The notes: generated from the sequence alone by a model not told the origin. Positions 1-8,683 are shown, counted from the first letter of the stretch. The stretch: 35,307 nt of DNA from Myxococcota bacterium (GCA_028289325.1 JANQQN010000426.1:1-35307), one strand, 5' to 3'. Translations and numbers: made by a program.

Positions 1-579
1 GATGATGTTCGCGAGCCCCACGCCGATGACCAGGGCGACCACCGTCGTACTCATGAAGTAGCCGATCGTTCGGCCGCCCAGGCGGCCGAGAGCGCGAAAG
101 TCACCCAGGGATGCCACGCCGACGACGAGAGAGAAGAACACCAGTGGTACGACCACCATCTTGATCAGAGCCAAGAACAAGCGCCCGATCCACTCGGTGG
201 CGTCGACGAACGTTTGGCCCAGGGGGGCGTAGCGCTGGACCTGCTCGGCCTCATTGACAAGCCAGCCTTCCATCTTGGCCCCGGCCCGCATCTTGGAGAT
301 GTCGACCTTTTCGGACTTCAAGCGAAGCAGCGCGGGCGCGCTCATGGTCCATTTGATGTGCAGCCACTCGACCTCGTCGACGGTTCGACTATCGATGATG
401 CGGGCGGTCTTCAGACCACCGGCCATCGGCTCGACCGGCCCGTTCGGCTGGGTGCGGACGGACGCCTTCTCCGTCAGCTGGACGCCGTCTTGAGGTAACA
501 GGCTAGAGTTGGGTCCGACCAGGAATCCCAGAACCACCCCCACGCCCATGCCAATGAGGATCTTCGTATAAAGCTGCAT
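1..579 (-). CDS. Dicarboxylate/amino acid:cation symporter, DAACS family (N-terminal part)
   Basis: The frame is open from the ATG at 579 to the window edge, so only the first 193 residues are present and the C-terminal transport core lies outside. DAACS proteins (GltP/DctA type) couple uptake of dicarboxylates or acidic amino acids to Na+ or H+ across the inner membrane. TM1 is about residues 4-22. The signature start of TM2, RLFLALIKMVVVPLVFF, lies at about 133-149 and is followed by VGVASLGD and a third hydrophobic segment (about 172-193), as in the family. The loop between TM1 and TM2 is about 110 residues, much longer than the few tens usual in GltP, and includes a hydrophilic insert (about 55-110) with a WL..KW and GWLV pattern that could be SH3-like. 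A GGGGGA purine run sits just before the ATG. Family call is firm; substrate is unknown. Confidence 0.85.
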   Translation of the reverse strand, partial: MQLYTKILIGMGVGVVLGFLVGPNSSLLPQDGVQLTEKASVRTQPNGPVEPMAGGLKTARIIDSRTVDEVEWLHIKWTMSAPALLRLKSEKVDISKMRAGAKMEGWLVNEAEQVQRYAPLGQTFVDATEWIGRLFLALIKMVVVPLVFFSLVVGVASLGDFRALGRLGGRTIGYFMSTTVVALVIGVGLANII

Positions 580-612
580 TCCCCCGGAACGTAGGCGACT
601 CCCGGGATCGGG

Positions 613-1956
613 TCAATTCGAGGTCAGGCCGGCGGCGAGGGCCTTGAGCGCCTTCTTGGCTTCCGTGACCTGAGCCCGGTTCGCCCCTCCGACCCCGATC
701 GCGGTCATGCGGTTCCCAGATAGGTATCTACGGACGACGCGGCGAATGTCGGCGGCAGATACGTTTTCGAGCTGTTCCATTCGTGTCTCCGGCGTGGTGG
801 GGGCATGAAACAGCCGGGTGGGCCCAAACCACTGGGCGAGCTCGGCGGGGGCATCGAGACCCAGCTCGAGGCCGATGCGCGCTCGTGCCCTCACCCGGTC
901 GAGTTCGTCGTCTTGCACGCCGTCGCGTCGAAGGTCGGTCAACACTCGACCCAGCTCTTCGATGGCGTAAGTGAGCTTGCGGTGGGCGACCGCCAGCTCG
1001 AATCCGAACAGTCCGCAGTCGACGTAGGTTTCGTGGTCGGCGCCGATCTCGTACACGATCCCCCTCTTCTCGACGAGCTCGACCTGGAGCCGGGCCGACA
1101 GGCCGCCATCGAGGATTCGGCGCAGGAGCAGAAGGGCCGGGAAGTCGCGGTGGGTCGCGGGCACGGTCCGGAACACCAGCCGCAACCGGGTCTGGGCGTC
1201 GTCGGCGCCGACGAATCGGGTTTTAGGCCCCGCTTCTCGCACCGCTGGCGCCCGAAGCTCGCGGGCCCTGCGGCCGCCAAACAGGGGCCCAAACGCCTTT
1301 CGCGCCGCCCGCCGCACCCGGCCGGGGTCGATGTTGCCGGCCACGGTGAGGACGAGGTTTCGAGCCCCATAGAACCGCTTTCGGTGCCGCTCGAGGTCAC
1401 CGACGTCGAAGCGACGAAGGTTCTTTCGTGGACCGTCGACGGTTTGGCTCAGGGGATGTTCCGCGAACGCCGCCCGGTGCACGAGGTTATCGAGGTCGAG
1501 GTCGCGGCCTCGGTCGTCGAGCGCGTCGAGCTGTTCCTCGAGGATGATCGATCGCTCGATGTCGATGTCGTTGAACCTCGGCGCCGTAAACATCCGACCG
1601 AAGATGTCGATGGCCCGTTCGGTGCCGCTGGGGTGGACGGTCGACTGGTAGCCGGAGTAGTCGCGGGTGGTGAAGCCATCCAGGATGCCTCCCAAGTCTT
1701 CCATCGCCGCGTTGAGGGCGGTGGAGTCGGGGTAGGCGTCGCAGCCTCGAAAGAACATGTGTTCCAGGAAATGCGACAGCCCGTTGTCCTCGGCCGACTC
1801 ATGACGACTGCCCACCCTCGCGAATACGGAGATACATGCGGAATGGAGGTGAGGTTGGCGGATCGTCTGGACCACGAGGCCGTTCGATAGCGTTTGCTCT
1901 TGAAGATCGTAGGCGCGTCCCAAGCCCTTGATATGTACGATCGAAGGTCGATTCAC
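613..1956 (-). CDS. M16 family zinc metallopeptidase
   Basis: A 447-residue, single-chain M16 (pitrilysin/mitochondrial-processing-peptidase-like) peptidase. The inverted zinc motif HFLEH is at residues 62-66, with E65 as general base and the third ligand E141 in IILEEQLD, 75 residues after H66, as expected for the family. The second, M16_C domain (about 185-365) keeps the ARLQVELVEKRGIVYEIG stretch, matching the R/Y substrate-binding pair, so both the catalytic and substrate-binding elements look intact. There is no clear signal peptide, so a cytoplasmic location is inferred. The start is a GTG without an obvious ribosome-binding site; no better start is visible. It is divergent from the UbiB-like gene (75-base gap) and follows no operon partner except possibly the downstream symporter gene, 33 bases away. 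The physiological substrate cannot be told. Confidence 0.9.
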   Translation of the reverse strand: MNRPSIVHIKGLGRAYDLQEQTLSNGLVVQTIRQPHLHSACISVFARVGSRHESAEDNGLSHFLEHMFFRGCDAYPDSTALNAAMEDLGGILDGFTTRDYSGYQSTVHPSGTERAIDIFGRMFTAPRFNDIDIERSIILEEQLDALDDRGRDLDLDNLVHRAAFAEHPLSQTVDGPRKNLRRFDVGDLERHRKRFYGARNLVLTVAGNIDPGRVRRAARKAFGPLFGGRRARELRAPAVREAGPKTRFVGADDAQTRLRLVFRTVPATHRDFPALLLLRRILDGGLSARLQVELVEKRGIVYEIGADHETYVDCGLFGFELAVAHRKLTYAIEELGRVLTDLRRDGVQDDELDRVRARARIGLELGLDAPAELAQWFGPTRLFHAPTTPETRMEQLENVSAADIRRVVRRYLSGNRMTAIGVGGANRAQVTEAKKALKALAAGLTSN

Positions 1957-1982
1957 GCGAGCGGAAGTTGACGGGGTGCCTC

Positions 1983-2003
1983 GGGACGGATTGACCCCGT
2001 CCC
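1983..2003. other. Perfect 7-bp dyad in divergent promoter region
   Basis: GGGACGG and its complement CCGTCCC are separated by 7 bases in the 75-base gap between the divergent M16 and UbiB-like genes. It could be an operator or a transcript hairpin. A TTGACC hexamer (1991-1996) lies in the loop but no convincing -10 follows at the right distance. Confidence 0.3.
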
Positions 2004-2031
2004 GTCCGGCGCCGACAGTGATGGCAAGGGC

Positions 2032-3717
2032 ATGCTGGCTTCGACGGCAAAAAACCTGGGCCGGTTGCGGCAGATCACGGCCGTGGTCGGAAAGTATGGC
2101 TACGCAGAGCTTTTGCGGCGCTCAGATACGCCGGCCGCGCCTGCAGCGCCCACGGAAACCCCAGCTCCCACCCATGCCCCGTTGGGACCGCGGCGCTTCC
2201 GATTGATGCTCGAGGAGCTTGGGGCGACCTTTATCAAGTTTGGTCAGGTGCTATCGACCCGACCGGATCTCGTTTCCGCTCCCTATGTCGCGGAGCTTCG
2301 CACCCTGCAGGACAGCTGTGAAACCCTCGACTTTGCAGACGTAGAGCAGGCGATCGAGACGGGGCTCGGTCGGGCGCCGACTGAGCTCTTCGATTCGATC
2401 GAACCTTTGCCGCTGGCCACAGCGTCGATCGCGCAGGTCCATCGAGGGCGAACCAAAGACGGGACCGAAGTCGCGATCAAGGTTCAGCGTCCGAACATCC
2501 GCGACGACGTCCGACGGGATATCGATCTGCTGTATCACGTCGCTCATCTCCTCGACGCGGTGGTCGAGGAGTCCGCGATGACCGAGCCGATCGGCGTGGT
2601 GAGTGAGCTGGACAAGGCGCTCACCGAGGAGCTCAATTTTCTGAACGAGGCCTCCAATTGTCGGACGTTTGGTGCCCTTCACGAGAACCGCCCCGATATC
2701 GTCATTCCCACCGTGTTCGACGAGCTGTCGTCGTCGACGATCCTGACCCTGTCGTACGTGGCGGGGGTTCCTTTCTCGCGATTGCCTCCCGACGTGGACC
2801 GGCCGGCGATCGCGGAGCGGCTGGTGCGCGAGGCGTTCGATCAGGTCTTTCTCGACGGCGTCTATCACGCCGATCCCCACCCCGGTAATCTGCGTTACCT
2901 GCCCGACGGCCGGTACGGGATCCTCGATTTCGGCCTCATCGGCAAGCTCACCCCGCAGATGCAAGAGACCCTGGTCGTGCTCGCGATGGCGGTGTCCGTT
3001 CGCGATGCGGATACCGTGGCCCGCACCCTGTATCGTCTCGGGCAGGGCGATCATCGGGTCAATCTGTCCGACGTTCGCGACGATACGGTGTTGCTCCTCA
3101 ACCGGTACCTCGATCGCAGCATCGCCGACATCGACTCGACGCTCCTGATGCAGGAAGTCTTGACCTTGGGCATGAAACACAAGCTGCGGATTCCCGCCGA
3201 GTACACGATGCTGGCCCGGGCCGGGGCGACCATCGAAGGCATCGTCCGAGACCTCGACCCGAGCATCGATGCGGCGGCCGTGGCTCGTCCCCACGCCGAA
3301 CGCCTGCTGCTGAGCCGAGTCGGGCCGGAACAGGTGCAAGGCGGCCTGTACCGCGCGTTGCTGCAGTTTCAGGGGCTATCGAACGACGTTCCCCTACAGC
3401 TGTCCCAGATCCTGTCCGACCTCTCATCGGGCAACACGCAGGTCCGGGTGATGGGGATGCCGCTCGAGCGCCTTCAATCGGCGGTCCTCATCGCGGGCGG
3501 AATGATCGCGGGCGCGGTGGTCGCGGGTGCGTTCATCATCGGCGCGTTCATCTCCTTGGCCCGGGTGTCGTGGACGATGTTCGGCTTGCCGCTTTTTGGG
3601 GTGCTGGGTGCGGCGTTAGGGATCGGGGTCGCGCTCGGCGTGGGCGCTTACGCGCTGTTCCGGCCGCGACTCAAAAAGCTCAGCTTGCTTCGGCTCATGG
3701 GGCCCCGGGGGCAGTAA
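2032..3717 (+). CDS. ABC1/UbiB atypical kinase family protein
   Basis: A 561-residue member of the ABC1/UbiB (ADCK) family, membrane-bound atypical kinases or ATPases linked to isoprenoid quinone synthesis and lipid homeostasis. The diagnostic KxGQ motif appears as FIKFGQVLSTRPDL (about 64-77). It is followed by the alanine-rich nucleotide loop in PLATASIAQVHRG, the VAIKVQRP lysine, the acidic TEELNFLNEA helix, the YHADPHPGNLR catalytic loop and ILDFGLIGKL carrying the metal-binding Asp. Two C-terminal hydrophobic segments (about 484-512 and 518-545) match the membrane anchor typical of UbiB. Length is close to E. coli UbiB (546). The ATG at 2032 is the first in frame that fits family N-termini; its ribosome-binding site is poor. 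No ubi or men genes are nearby, so a direct role in quinone synthesis is family knowledge, not context. Confidence 0.92.
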   Translation: MLASTAKNLGRLRQITAVVGKYGYAELLRRSDTPAAPAAPTETPAPTHAPLGPRRFRLMLEELGATFIKFGQVLSTRPDLVSAPYVAELRTLQDSCETLDFADVEQAIETGLGRAPTELFDSIEPLPLATASIAQVHRGRTKDGTEVAIKVQRPNIRDDVRRDIDLLYHVAHLLDAVVEESAMTEPIGVVSELDKALTEELNFLNEASNCRTFGALHENRPDIVIPTVFDELSSSTILTLSYVAGVPFSRLPPDVDRPAIAERLVREAFDQVFLDGVYHADPHPGNLRYLPDGRYGILDFGLIGKLTPQMQETLVVLAMAVSVRDADTVARTLYRLGQGDHRVNLSDVRDDTVLLLNRYLDRSIADIDSTLLMQEVLTLGMKHKLRIPAEYTMLARAGATIEGIVRDLDPSIDAAAVARPHAERLLLSRVGPEQVQGGLYRALLQFQGLSNDVPLQLSQILSDLSSGNTQVRVMGMPLERLQSAVLIAGGMIAGAVVAGAFIIGAFISLARVSWTMFGLPLFGVLGAALGIGVALGVGAYALFRPRLKKLSLLRLMGPRGQ

Positions 3718-3975
3718 CCCTCGCCGCCGACCCTCAGACGGCCGCTCGGAGTTCGAAAAGAGCCGTAGACGCGCCCCAGGCCGTGTTAGCCACTGACTCA
3801 CGCCGAGTGCCAAGGGTCAGGATCCTGGATCCGACCAAACACCGGAAATCAAATGATTTTTTGGTGTCGGAAGGAGGGCATTCTTCACTCCCGTACCTCC
3901 GAGTGCGACCTAACATTCCGATATCATTCAATTTGGCCGCTTCAATCTGCGCCGCGACATCCGTAGGGTGATCGT
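3718..3975. other. AT-rich intergenic region with hairpin
   Basis: The 258 bases between the UbiB-like gene and the next gene hold no credible ORF. The stretch 3840-3950 is clearly richer in A+T than its surroundings. A long imperfect hairpin lies at 3839-3867: ACACCGGAAATC pairs with GATTTTTTGGTGT with one bulged T, two G-U pairs and a 4-base loop. No U-tract follows, so it is not a classical terminator. The AT-rich 3910-3935 stretch could contain a promoter for the downstream pair, but no good -35/-10 pair was found. Confidence 0.4.
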
Positions 3976-4584
3976 ATGGCGTTTTGTATCGAGACTCAGA
4001 AGAGCGTCGAGTCGCTATTCCGCAGCTTGCTCACGGATGCACTGGTTACGGAGCAGGTCGAGCTTCGAGAAGGCGGACAGGCGTATCTGCTGCAGCTCTG
4101 TCGACGGATGGCGCATCGAGACGCCCTGCATGTCCTGCAAGCCCCCCAAGATCCGGGAACGCCAGCGCTGGTGTGGCTCTATCGCCAAGCGCGCGAGTGC
4201 GCACCGTCACAGCGTTTCGATGCCTATCGTACGCTGGGCGACGTCGCGCTGATCGTCAGCGGCCTGTTTCAGCCGCATGTCGCCCGGCCGCGATCCGCGG
4301 TCGGCGTCGACTACTACGTGAAGATGGGGTCCGCGGCGTACGACACGGCAGCGGGCCTCGCCGCCGCTTCCGGCTTCGGGCCGATCCTCGCCGAGCTGGC
4401 CGCGAAGTTTGCGCGCTTGGTCGAGGTCCTCACCCGCGTCGCCGAGCAGACCACCCTCCCCGTCGCCAACGATCTGGCTGCGCTCTACTCGCGCTTTCGC
4501 CGGAACCCGGACAGCCAAGCCCTGCTCGACCGTCTGACCACGGCTGGTGCGGCCCCGGTGTGGTGCTCGGCGGGGGAAGCGTGA
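3976..4584 (+). CDS. Conserved-looking hypothetical protein, unknown function
   Basis: A soluble 202-residue protein that I do not recognise. No signal peptide, membrane span or catalytic motif is visible. It is largely helical by composition, with regular Leu/Ala heptad-like patterns at about 125-155 (GPILAELAAKFARLVEVLTR). An aromatic segment VDYYVKMGSAAYD (about 112-124) would be a good signature for a family search. The ATG at 3976 follows a GTAGGGTGA stretch that can serve as a ribosome-binding site. Its stop codon overlaps the GTG start of the next gene (GTGA), so the two are almost certainly co-translated and probably act together. Codon use is like that of its neighbours. Function unknown. 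Confidence 0.75.
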   Translation: MAFCIETQKSVESLFRSLLTDALVTEQVELREGGQAYLLQLCRRMAHRDALHVLQAPQDPGTPALVWLYRQARECAPSQRFDAYRTLGDVALIVSGLFQPHVARPRSAVGVDYYVKMGSAAYDTAAGLAAASGFGPILAELAAKFARLVEVLTRVAEQTTLPVANDLAALYSRFRRNPDSQALLDRLTTAGAAPVWCSAGEA

Positions 4585-5210
4585 GTCCGCTGCCCGATCT
4601 GCTGCAAAACACTCTGCAACACCTGTATCGCATCGATGGCGCGGCGGACGTGCAGGACTTTCGCCTCGACCGCGACTCGTTGACCGAGGTGATCGGTCCC
4701 TCCGCGCAGGATCTACGAGAGACGTTGCTGGTCCAGGAAGACGACGACCAGACCTGGGTCGCGCTGTTTCTGTGTGAGGACGTCGAGCGCCGTGCGCAAG
4801 ATTTCTTGCAGATCCAGTGCCCTCGGGGTCTGGACGCGTTCTGCGTCGCAGTCGAAGGTGTCTCCCACTTCGTATACTTCACGTACTGCGGCGCGCGACA
4901 GGACCGCGCCGTATCCCGGGTCGAGCTCGAGCTTCAGGCGGAGATCGACAAGTTTGTCTTGCTGAGAGCCGCGCTCGGTATGTCTGGGCCCTGCCTGCGA
5001 GCGACCCTGTACGAAAACTTCGTGCTCGACGAAAAGCTGGCAGACTGCGACCGCGCGCGCTACCGCTTTGCCAACCGGCACGGCCGACGTTACGCGCGAT
5101 GGCTCGACGAGCAGTTTTCGCGGGGCCGCGGCGCGGAAGCGCTCGCCGACGCGCGCAAGCTCTACCGACGTCCGCTCGAAGACAAGCTGTCTTTCATCGC
5201 CGCTCAGTGA
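4581..5210 (+). CDS. Hypothetical protein translationally coupled to upstream gene
   Basis: A 209-residue protein whose GTG start (4581) overlaps the stop of the preceding gene by four bases; this is a better start than any in-frame codon upstream, which would run antiphase through that gene. I do not recognise the family. The N-terminal half has an acidic helical segment (DFRLDRDSLTEVIG) and VALFLCEDV. The centre, residues about 86-125, contains FCVAVEGVSHFVYFTYC followed by the strongly helical RVELELQAEIDKFVLL. The C-terminal third is Arg-rich (residues 150-190), as if binding nucleic acid or phosphate. There is no membrane span. It ends four bases before the convergent beta-helix gene. 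Function unknown; a shared role with its partner is inferred from coupling only. Confidence 0.75.
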   Translation: MSPLPDLLQNTLQHLYRIDGAADVQDFRLDRDSLTEVIGPSAQDLRETLLVQEDDDQTWVALFLCEDVERRAQDFLQIQCPRGLDAFCVAVEGVSHFVYFTYCGARQDRAVSRVELELQAEIDKFVLLRAALGMSGPCLRATLYENFVLDEKLADCDRARYRFANRHGRRYARWLDEQFSRGRGAEALADARKLYRRPLEDKLSFIAAQ

Positions 5211-5214
5211 TCGG

Positions 5215-6780
5215 CTACAGGCAGTCGCCGCGGTTGCCGTCGAAGCGGTTGCCGCCCGCGTCGACCAGCCGCGAGTTATCGGCGCACGCGCTGAACACGG
5301 CCCACGGTCGGCCGGAGACCGTCGATGTGGCGACGGTGATCTGCGCCCCTCCGAACGCGGCCAGGCCATACTTGGAGAACGTCTGCACCTCGGAGTCTTC
5401 GACCCGAACCTTCGCCCGCCGTCCGGCGAGGACCCCGGCCGGTGCGCACCCTACGAAGCGACTCCGTCGAATCTGCACGTCGTCGCTGTCGAGCACGGTC
5501 ACCGCCGAACCGTCGACACAGTTCTGCACCACGAGTCGATCCAAGATGACCGGTACGCCGAGTGTGGATTCGACACTGACGCCCCCGGCCCGGGGGGCGG
5601 AGATGGTACCGGTCACCGTTCCGCGGGCGCCGTCGGCGATCTCGATGCCCATACCCGCCGGCGCGATGATCTCGACGTCGTCGAGGCGGAGCTCGGCGTT
5701 TCGGCCCCGCAGGGAAATCGCGTGGCCGCGGCGGGGTCCAGGGCCGCCCACGAACCGGGTGCCGGTGGCGGCGACCAGACTTCCCGCGGCCAGGATCCCG
5801 TCGCGGTCGCCGTGAAAGATGGTGCCCCCCCGCAGGTAGAGTTGGCCTCGGCGTCGGAAGAACGACTTGAGGTTGGCCGCCCCGTAGAGACCCGCGTCTA
5901 CTCTCGAGTCATGGAGTTTCACCGTCGCACCGGAGACACTGACGGTCTGGGCGCGGCTGGCTTCGAATCGACACCCGCGGGCCACGACGGTGGATGTCTG
6001 GGCCAGGACCGCGCTCTCGGCGACGGAGGCCGTGGTCACGCCGTCGGCGGTGAGCATCGACCCGCGGATCGCGACCAGGGCCGACCCGCGGCTTTCGGTT
6101 AAACGGGAGCGATGGACGGTCACCTGAGACGCGAGCTCGGCTTGAACCTGGGCGATACGAGCGCCGGCGATCCGAAGATCTTCGACCTCCACCTTGGCCG
6201 AGGAGACCCGCAGTCCCCGTTTCGTCGCGGGCACCGGTTCGAGACGGAGGGTGCGGAACGTCAGCGTCGACGTCGTGACGTGCACGCAGGTCTCCGGGCC
6301 GCATTCGACCCGGACGTCTTCGATGTCGCCGGTGCTGTCGAAGAAAGTGATCGCGTCCTCGCGGCGCCCCGGTCGGACGGTCAGTCGACTGAGCTTTATC
6401 CCCATGCTGCGGGCAACCTCGATCCCTCCGTCGACGGTTAAGCGGTCCAGGTGAGCGCCGTCGGCGGTGATGAACAAGGAGCCGCGGACGACCGCGCCGG
6501 TGGCGGTGGCGGCGATCCGCACGGGACGGGTGACGAACGCGCGCCCCACGGAATAGGTCGATGGGTGAAGCTCGATGGTCGACCGACGAGACTTGAGGGC
6601 CCGGATCAGCGTGCGAAACGGGGCTTCACGGGTTCCTGGGTCGCGGTCGTCGCCCTCGGGATGCACGTAAGACACATCGGGCGGTGGAGGAGGCGGCGGC
6701 GGTGGCGGCGGCGGAGATGCGCAGGTCGTCGCGCCGGCAAGCACGGAGACCCATAGGCAAGCGGCGATTCGACGGCCCAC
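5215..6780 (-). CDS. Exported right-handed beta-helix repeat protein with polyproline linker
   Basis: A 521-residue exported protein. A basic-hydrophobic N-terminus (MGRRIAACLWVSVLAGATTC) ends at Cys20; the lipobox is imperfect (ATTC), so lipoprotein status is uncertain. Twelve consecutive prolines follow (residues 23-34), then VSYVHPEGDDRDPGTREAPF, the usual opening of DUF1565/pectate-lyase-like beta-helix domains (DG.DxxPGT..xPF.T). The remainder is a long series of short parallel-beta rungs, many with the pattern D..v...r..G. I see no enzyme motif, so it may be a surface structural or carbohydrate-binding helix rather than a lyase. The start is a GTG with weak ribosome-binding sequence. 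It converges on the preceding gene pair with a four-base gap. Confidence 0.8.
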   Translation of the reverse strand: MGRRIAACLWVSVLAGATTCASPPPPPPPPPPPPDVSYVHPEGDDRDPGTREAPFRTLIRALKSRRSTIELHPSTYSVGRAFVTRPVRIAATATGAVVRGSLFITADGAHLDRLTVDGGIEVARSMGIKLSRLTVRPGRREDAITFFDSTGDIEDVRVECGPETCVHVTTSTLTFRTLRLEPVPATKRGLRVSSAKVEVEDLRIAGARIAQVQAELASQVTVHRSRLTESRGSALVAIRGSMLTADGVTTASVAESAVLAQTSTVVARGCRFEASRAQTVSVSGATVKLHDSRVDAGLYGAANLKSFFRRRGQLYLRGGTIFHGDRDGILAAGSLVAATGTRFVGGPGPRRGHAISLRGRNAELRLDDVEIIAPAGMGIEIADGARGTVTGTISAPRAGGVSVESTLGVPVILDRLVVQNCVDGSAVTVLDSDDVQIRRSRFVGCAPAGVLAGRRAKVRVEDSEVQTFSKYGLAAFGGAQITVATSTVSGRPWAVFSACADNSRLVDAGGNRFDGNRGDCL

Positions 6781-6863
6781 GGGCGGAGGTTAACTTGCCG
6801 AGCCCAGGGATTCATCCTCTGTCTTGACCTCGAGCGAAAGGCTGGCTACTCGACAGCGTCACG

Positions 6864-7019
6864 ATGGAAACCTCAGGCGCAGTGTGGCTGGCGCAGTTGG
6901 TCCAGCCACAGACTTTGCCGGTGCTACTGATGTCCGTCTCCATCCTCCTCCTCACGGCGCTCACCGTTCGTCAGGGGTTGAAGGATCGGGCGCGCCGAGA
7001 CGATATGCAGGATCGATAA
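6864..7019 (+). CDS. Possible small single-pass membrane protein
   Basis: A 51-residue frame (ATG 6864, TAA 7017-7019) with one hydrophobic segment, TLPVLLMSVSILLLTALTV, followed by a charged tail rich in Arg and Asp (RQGLKDRARRDDMQDR). That layout resembles single-pass small proteins with a positive cytoplasmic tail. Against it: no ribosome-binding site is visible, and its last 59 bases overlap the 3' end of trmB on the other strand. It may be chance. Confidence 0.25.
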   Translation: METSGAVWLAQLVQPQTLPVLLMSVSILLLTALTVRQGLKDRARRDDMQDR

Positions 7020-7713
7020 CCTCCACCGGCCGACCGTCGGCGTGGACCCGTTTTGGATTGGTATCCCTGAACTCTGGCTCGGCCACCGGACCGCTGGGCG
7101 CCGCGACTTTCTCGAACAGCATTCGATAGACCGGTTCCTCGGCCGTCTCATGGTGGCGTTCCCACTCCGTTCTCTCCGAGAACGGGCTTTCGACCTCGAG
7201 GTCAGAGCCCAGGACCGAGCTGAGCGCCGACTCTTGGGCCAGGAAATCGAACATCTCTTCTGCGAGCGGCCGGATGTCCGACTGCGCGAAGACCTGCCCT
7301 CCCATCGGAAGCACGGTGGCCATGTCCCGCACCAAAGCCGGCTGCAGGATCCGGCGCTTCCAGTGCCGCTTCTTGAAGCACGGATCCGGGAACATGATGA
7401 AGAACCGCTCGATGACCCCGGGCGGCTGGTCGGCGAGATTGGTGTTGGCGTTGGCGTAGAAGAACCGGAGATTCGCCAGGCCCAGGCGATCCGCACGGCG
7501 ATTGTTATCGTCGACCAGCGGCTTCCTGATCTCCAGACCGACGAAGTCTCGGTCGGGGTGCGCGGCGGCCCGCTCGAACAGGAACGCGCCGCCGCCGCAG
7601 CCGAGGTCGAGCTCCAACCGCGCTTCTCGCCCGAAGATCGCCGCCCGATCGAGCGGGCCGAGGTGGGTAGCGACCGTAAAGGGGTTGGCGTGTTTGCGAA
7701 TCCGGCGCGACAT
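6961..7713 (-). CDS. trmB: tRNA (guanine-N7-)-methyltransferase
   Basis: TrmB makes m7G at position 46 of the tRNA variable loop using S-adenosylmethionine. The class I methyltransferase motif LDLGCGGGAF (residues about 34-43) is followed by FVGLEIRK (acidic ribose-binding residue) and the family hallmark FPDPCFKKRHWKRRI, where the usual Trp after PDP is Cys. The C-terminal SPFSERTEWERH stretch matches the TrmB T-x-(F/Y/W)-E motif. I place the start at the ATG at 7713 (250 residues), one base after the TGA of epmA (TGAGATG), which implies translational coupling; an in-frame start at 7743 inside epmA would add ten residues. Both genes act on the translation apparatus. Confidence 0.93.
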   Translation of the reverse strand: MSRRIRKHANPFTVATHLGPLDRAAIFGREARLELDLGCGGGAFLFERAAAHPDRDFVGLEIRKPLVDDNNRRADRLGLANLRFFYANANTNLADQPPGVIERFFIMFPDPCFKKRHWKRRILQPALVRDMATVLPMGGQVFAQSDIRPLAEEMFDFLAQESALSSVLGSDLEVESPFSERTEWERHHETAEEPVYRMLFEKVAAPSGPVAEPEFRDTNPKRVHADGRPVEVIDPAYRLGAPDPSTPDER

Positions 7714-7714
7714 C

Positions 7715-8683
7715 TCAGTCCCGTGGTGAAAACGGCACCGCATCCTGAATGCAGGGCAGCATCAAGTACAACATCAGCAGGCGATCCACTCCGAGCGCGA
7801 TGCCCGCCGCCTCCCCGATCGCCGGCAGGTCCGCGAGCAGGCCTTCATCGATGGGATAGACGGGACTTCCCGCGCGTCGTCGTTCCTCGAGGTCGAGCTC
7901 GAACCGCCGCCGCTGTTCGATGGGGTCGGTGAGCTCTCCGAACGCGTTGGCGAGCTCCAGGTCGCCGACGAAGACTTCGAATCGCTCCGCAACCCGCGGA
8001 TCGTCGCCATTGAGGCGGGCCAGCGCGGCCATGGAGGCGGGGTATCCGTACAGCAGTACGACGCGGTCGCGAGGCAGGCGAGGCTCCACGGACTCGAGAA
8101 AGGCCCGGTGAAAGACATCGCTCCAGGTGTCGTCGGCGACGTACCGCACCCCCATCGCCCGCCGAAGGTCCGCGACTTCGGGATGGTCCAGCGGATCCGG
8201 CAAGCAAGCGCGAGCGAAGGCTTCCGACATCGACCATCGCTCGACGCCCTGCGGACGCCACGGGCCATCGACCGCTTCCGCGACCGCGGTCAACAGGGCT
8301 TCCGTATCGTCCATGAGATCGGTGAGGCGACCAGGCTGCCGATACCACTCGAGCATCGTGAACTCGGGGGTATGGGTGGTCGAGCGCTCTCCGTTCCGAA
8401 ACACCCGAGCAAGCTGATAGATCGAGCCGATCCCCCGGCCCAGCAGGCGCTTCATCGCGTACTCCGGCGAGGTGTGCAGGTATAGCGGTGTCGCTCCGCG
8501 GTCGGGACCGATCTCGACGGTGGCGAAGGCTTCGAGATGGGGCTCCAATCCGGGTGACACCACCGCGATCGGGGTCTCGACCTCCAGAAATCCGCGGGCG
8601 TCGAAGAAGCGGCGGATCGCGTCGTTCATGCGCTTTCGGGCGGCCAGCACGCCGCGCGGAGGCACGTGATCACGTCGAGGCAT
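7715..8683 (-). CDS. epmA: EF-P beta-lysylation protein (elongation factor P--lysine ligase)
   Basis: EpmA (PoxA/GenX/YjeA) is a class II lysyl-tRNA-synthetase paralogue lacking the anticodon-binding domain; it attaches (R)-beta-lysine to elongation factor P so that ribosomes pass polyproline stretches. Motif 1 is in FLEVETPIAVVSPGLEPH (about 33-50), motif 2 in RVFRNGERSTTHTPEFTMLE and motif 3 in AGIALGVDRLLML near the C-terminus. At 322 residues it matches E. coli EpmA (325) rather than LysRS (about 500). I prefer the ATG at 8683 to a GTG at 8698, because that GTG is part of a GAGGTG ribosome-binding site. trmB is coupled downstream. EpmB and EF-P genes are not in the window; the polyproline tract of the nearby beta-helix gene is the kind of substrate this pathway serves. 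Confidence 0.93.
   Translation of the reverse strand: MPRRDHVPPRGVLAARKRMNDAIRRFFDARGFLEVETPIAVVSPGLEPHLEAFATVEIGPDRGATPLYLHTSPEYAMKRLLGRGIGSIYQLARVFRNGERSTTHTPEFTMLEWYRQPGRLTDLMDDTEALLTAVAEAVDGPWRPQGVERWSMSEAFARACLPDPLDHPEVADLRRAMGVRYVADDTWSDVFHRAFLESVEPRLPRDRVVLLYGYPASMAALARLNGDDPRVAERFEVFVGDLELANAFGELTDPIEQRRRFELDLEERRRAGSPVYPIDEGLLADLPAIGEAAGIALGVDRLLMLYLMLPCIQDAVPFSPRD

Noticed and set aside
805-1890. A 361-codon open frame on the plus strand opposite the M16 gene
   Set aside because: The minus strand carries intact HxxEH and other M16 motifs; the plus frame has none.
6678-6714. GGC/GGA-type simple repeat
   Set aside because: It is the coding tract for twelve prolines of the beta-helix protein, not an independent repeat element.
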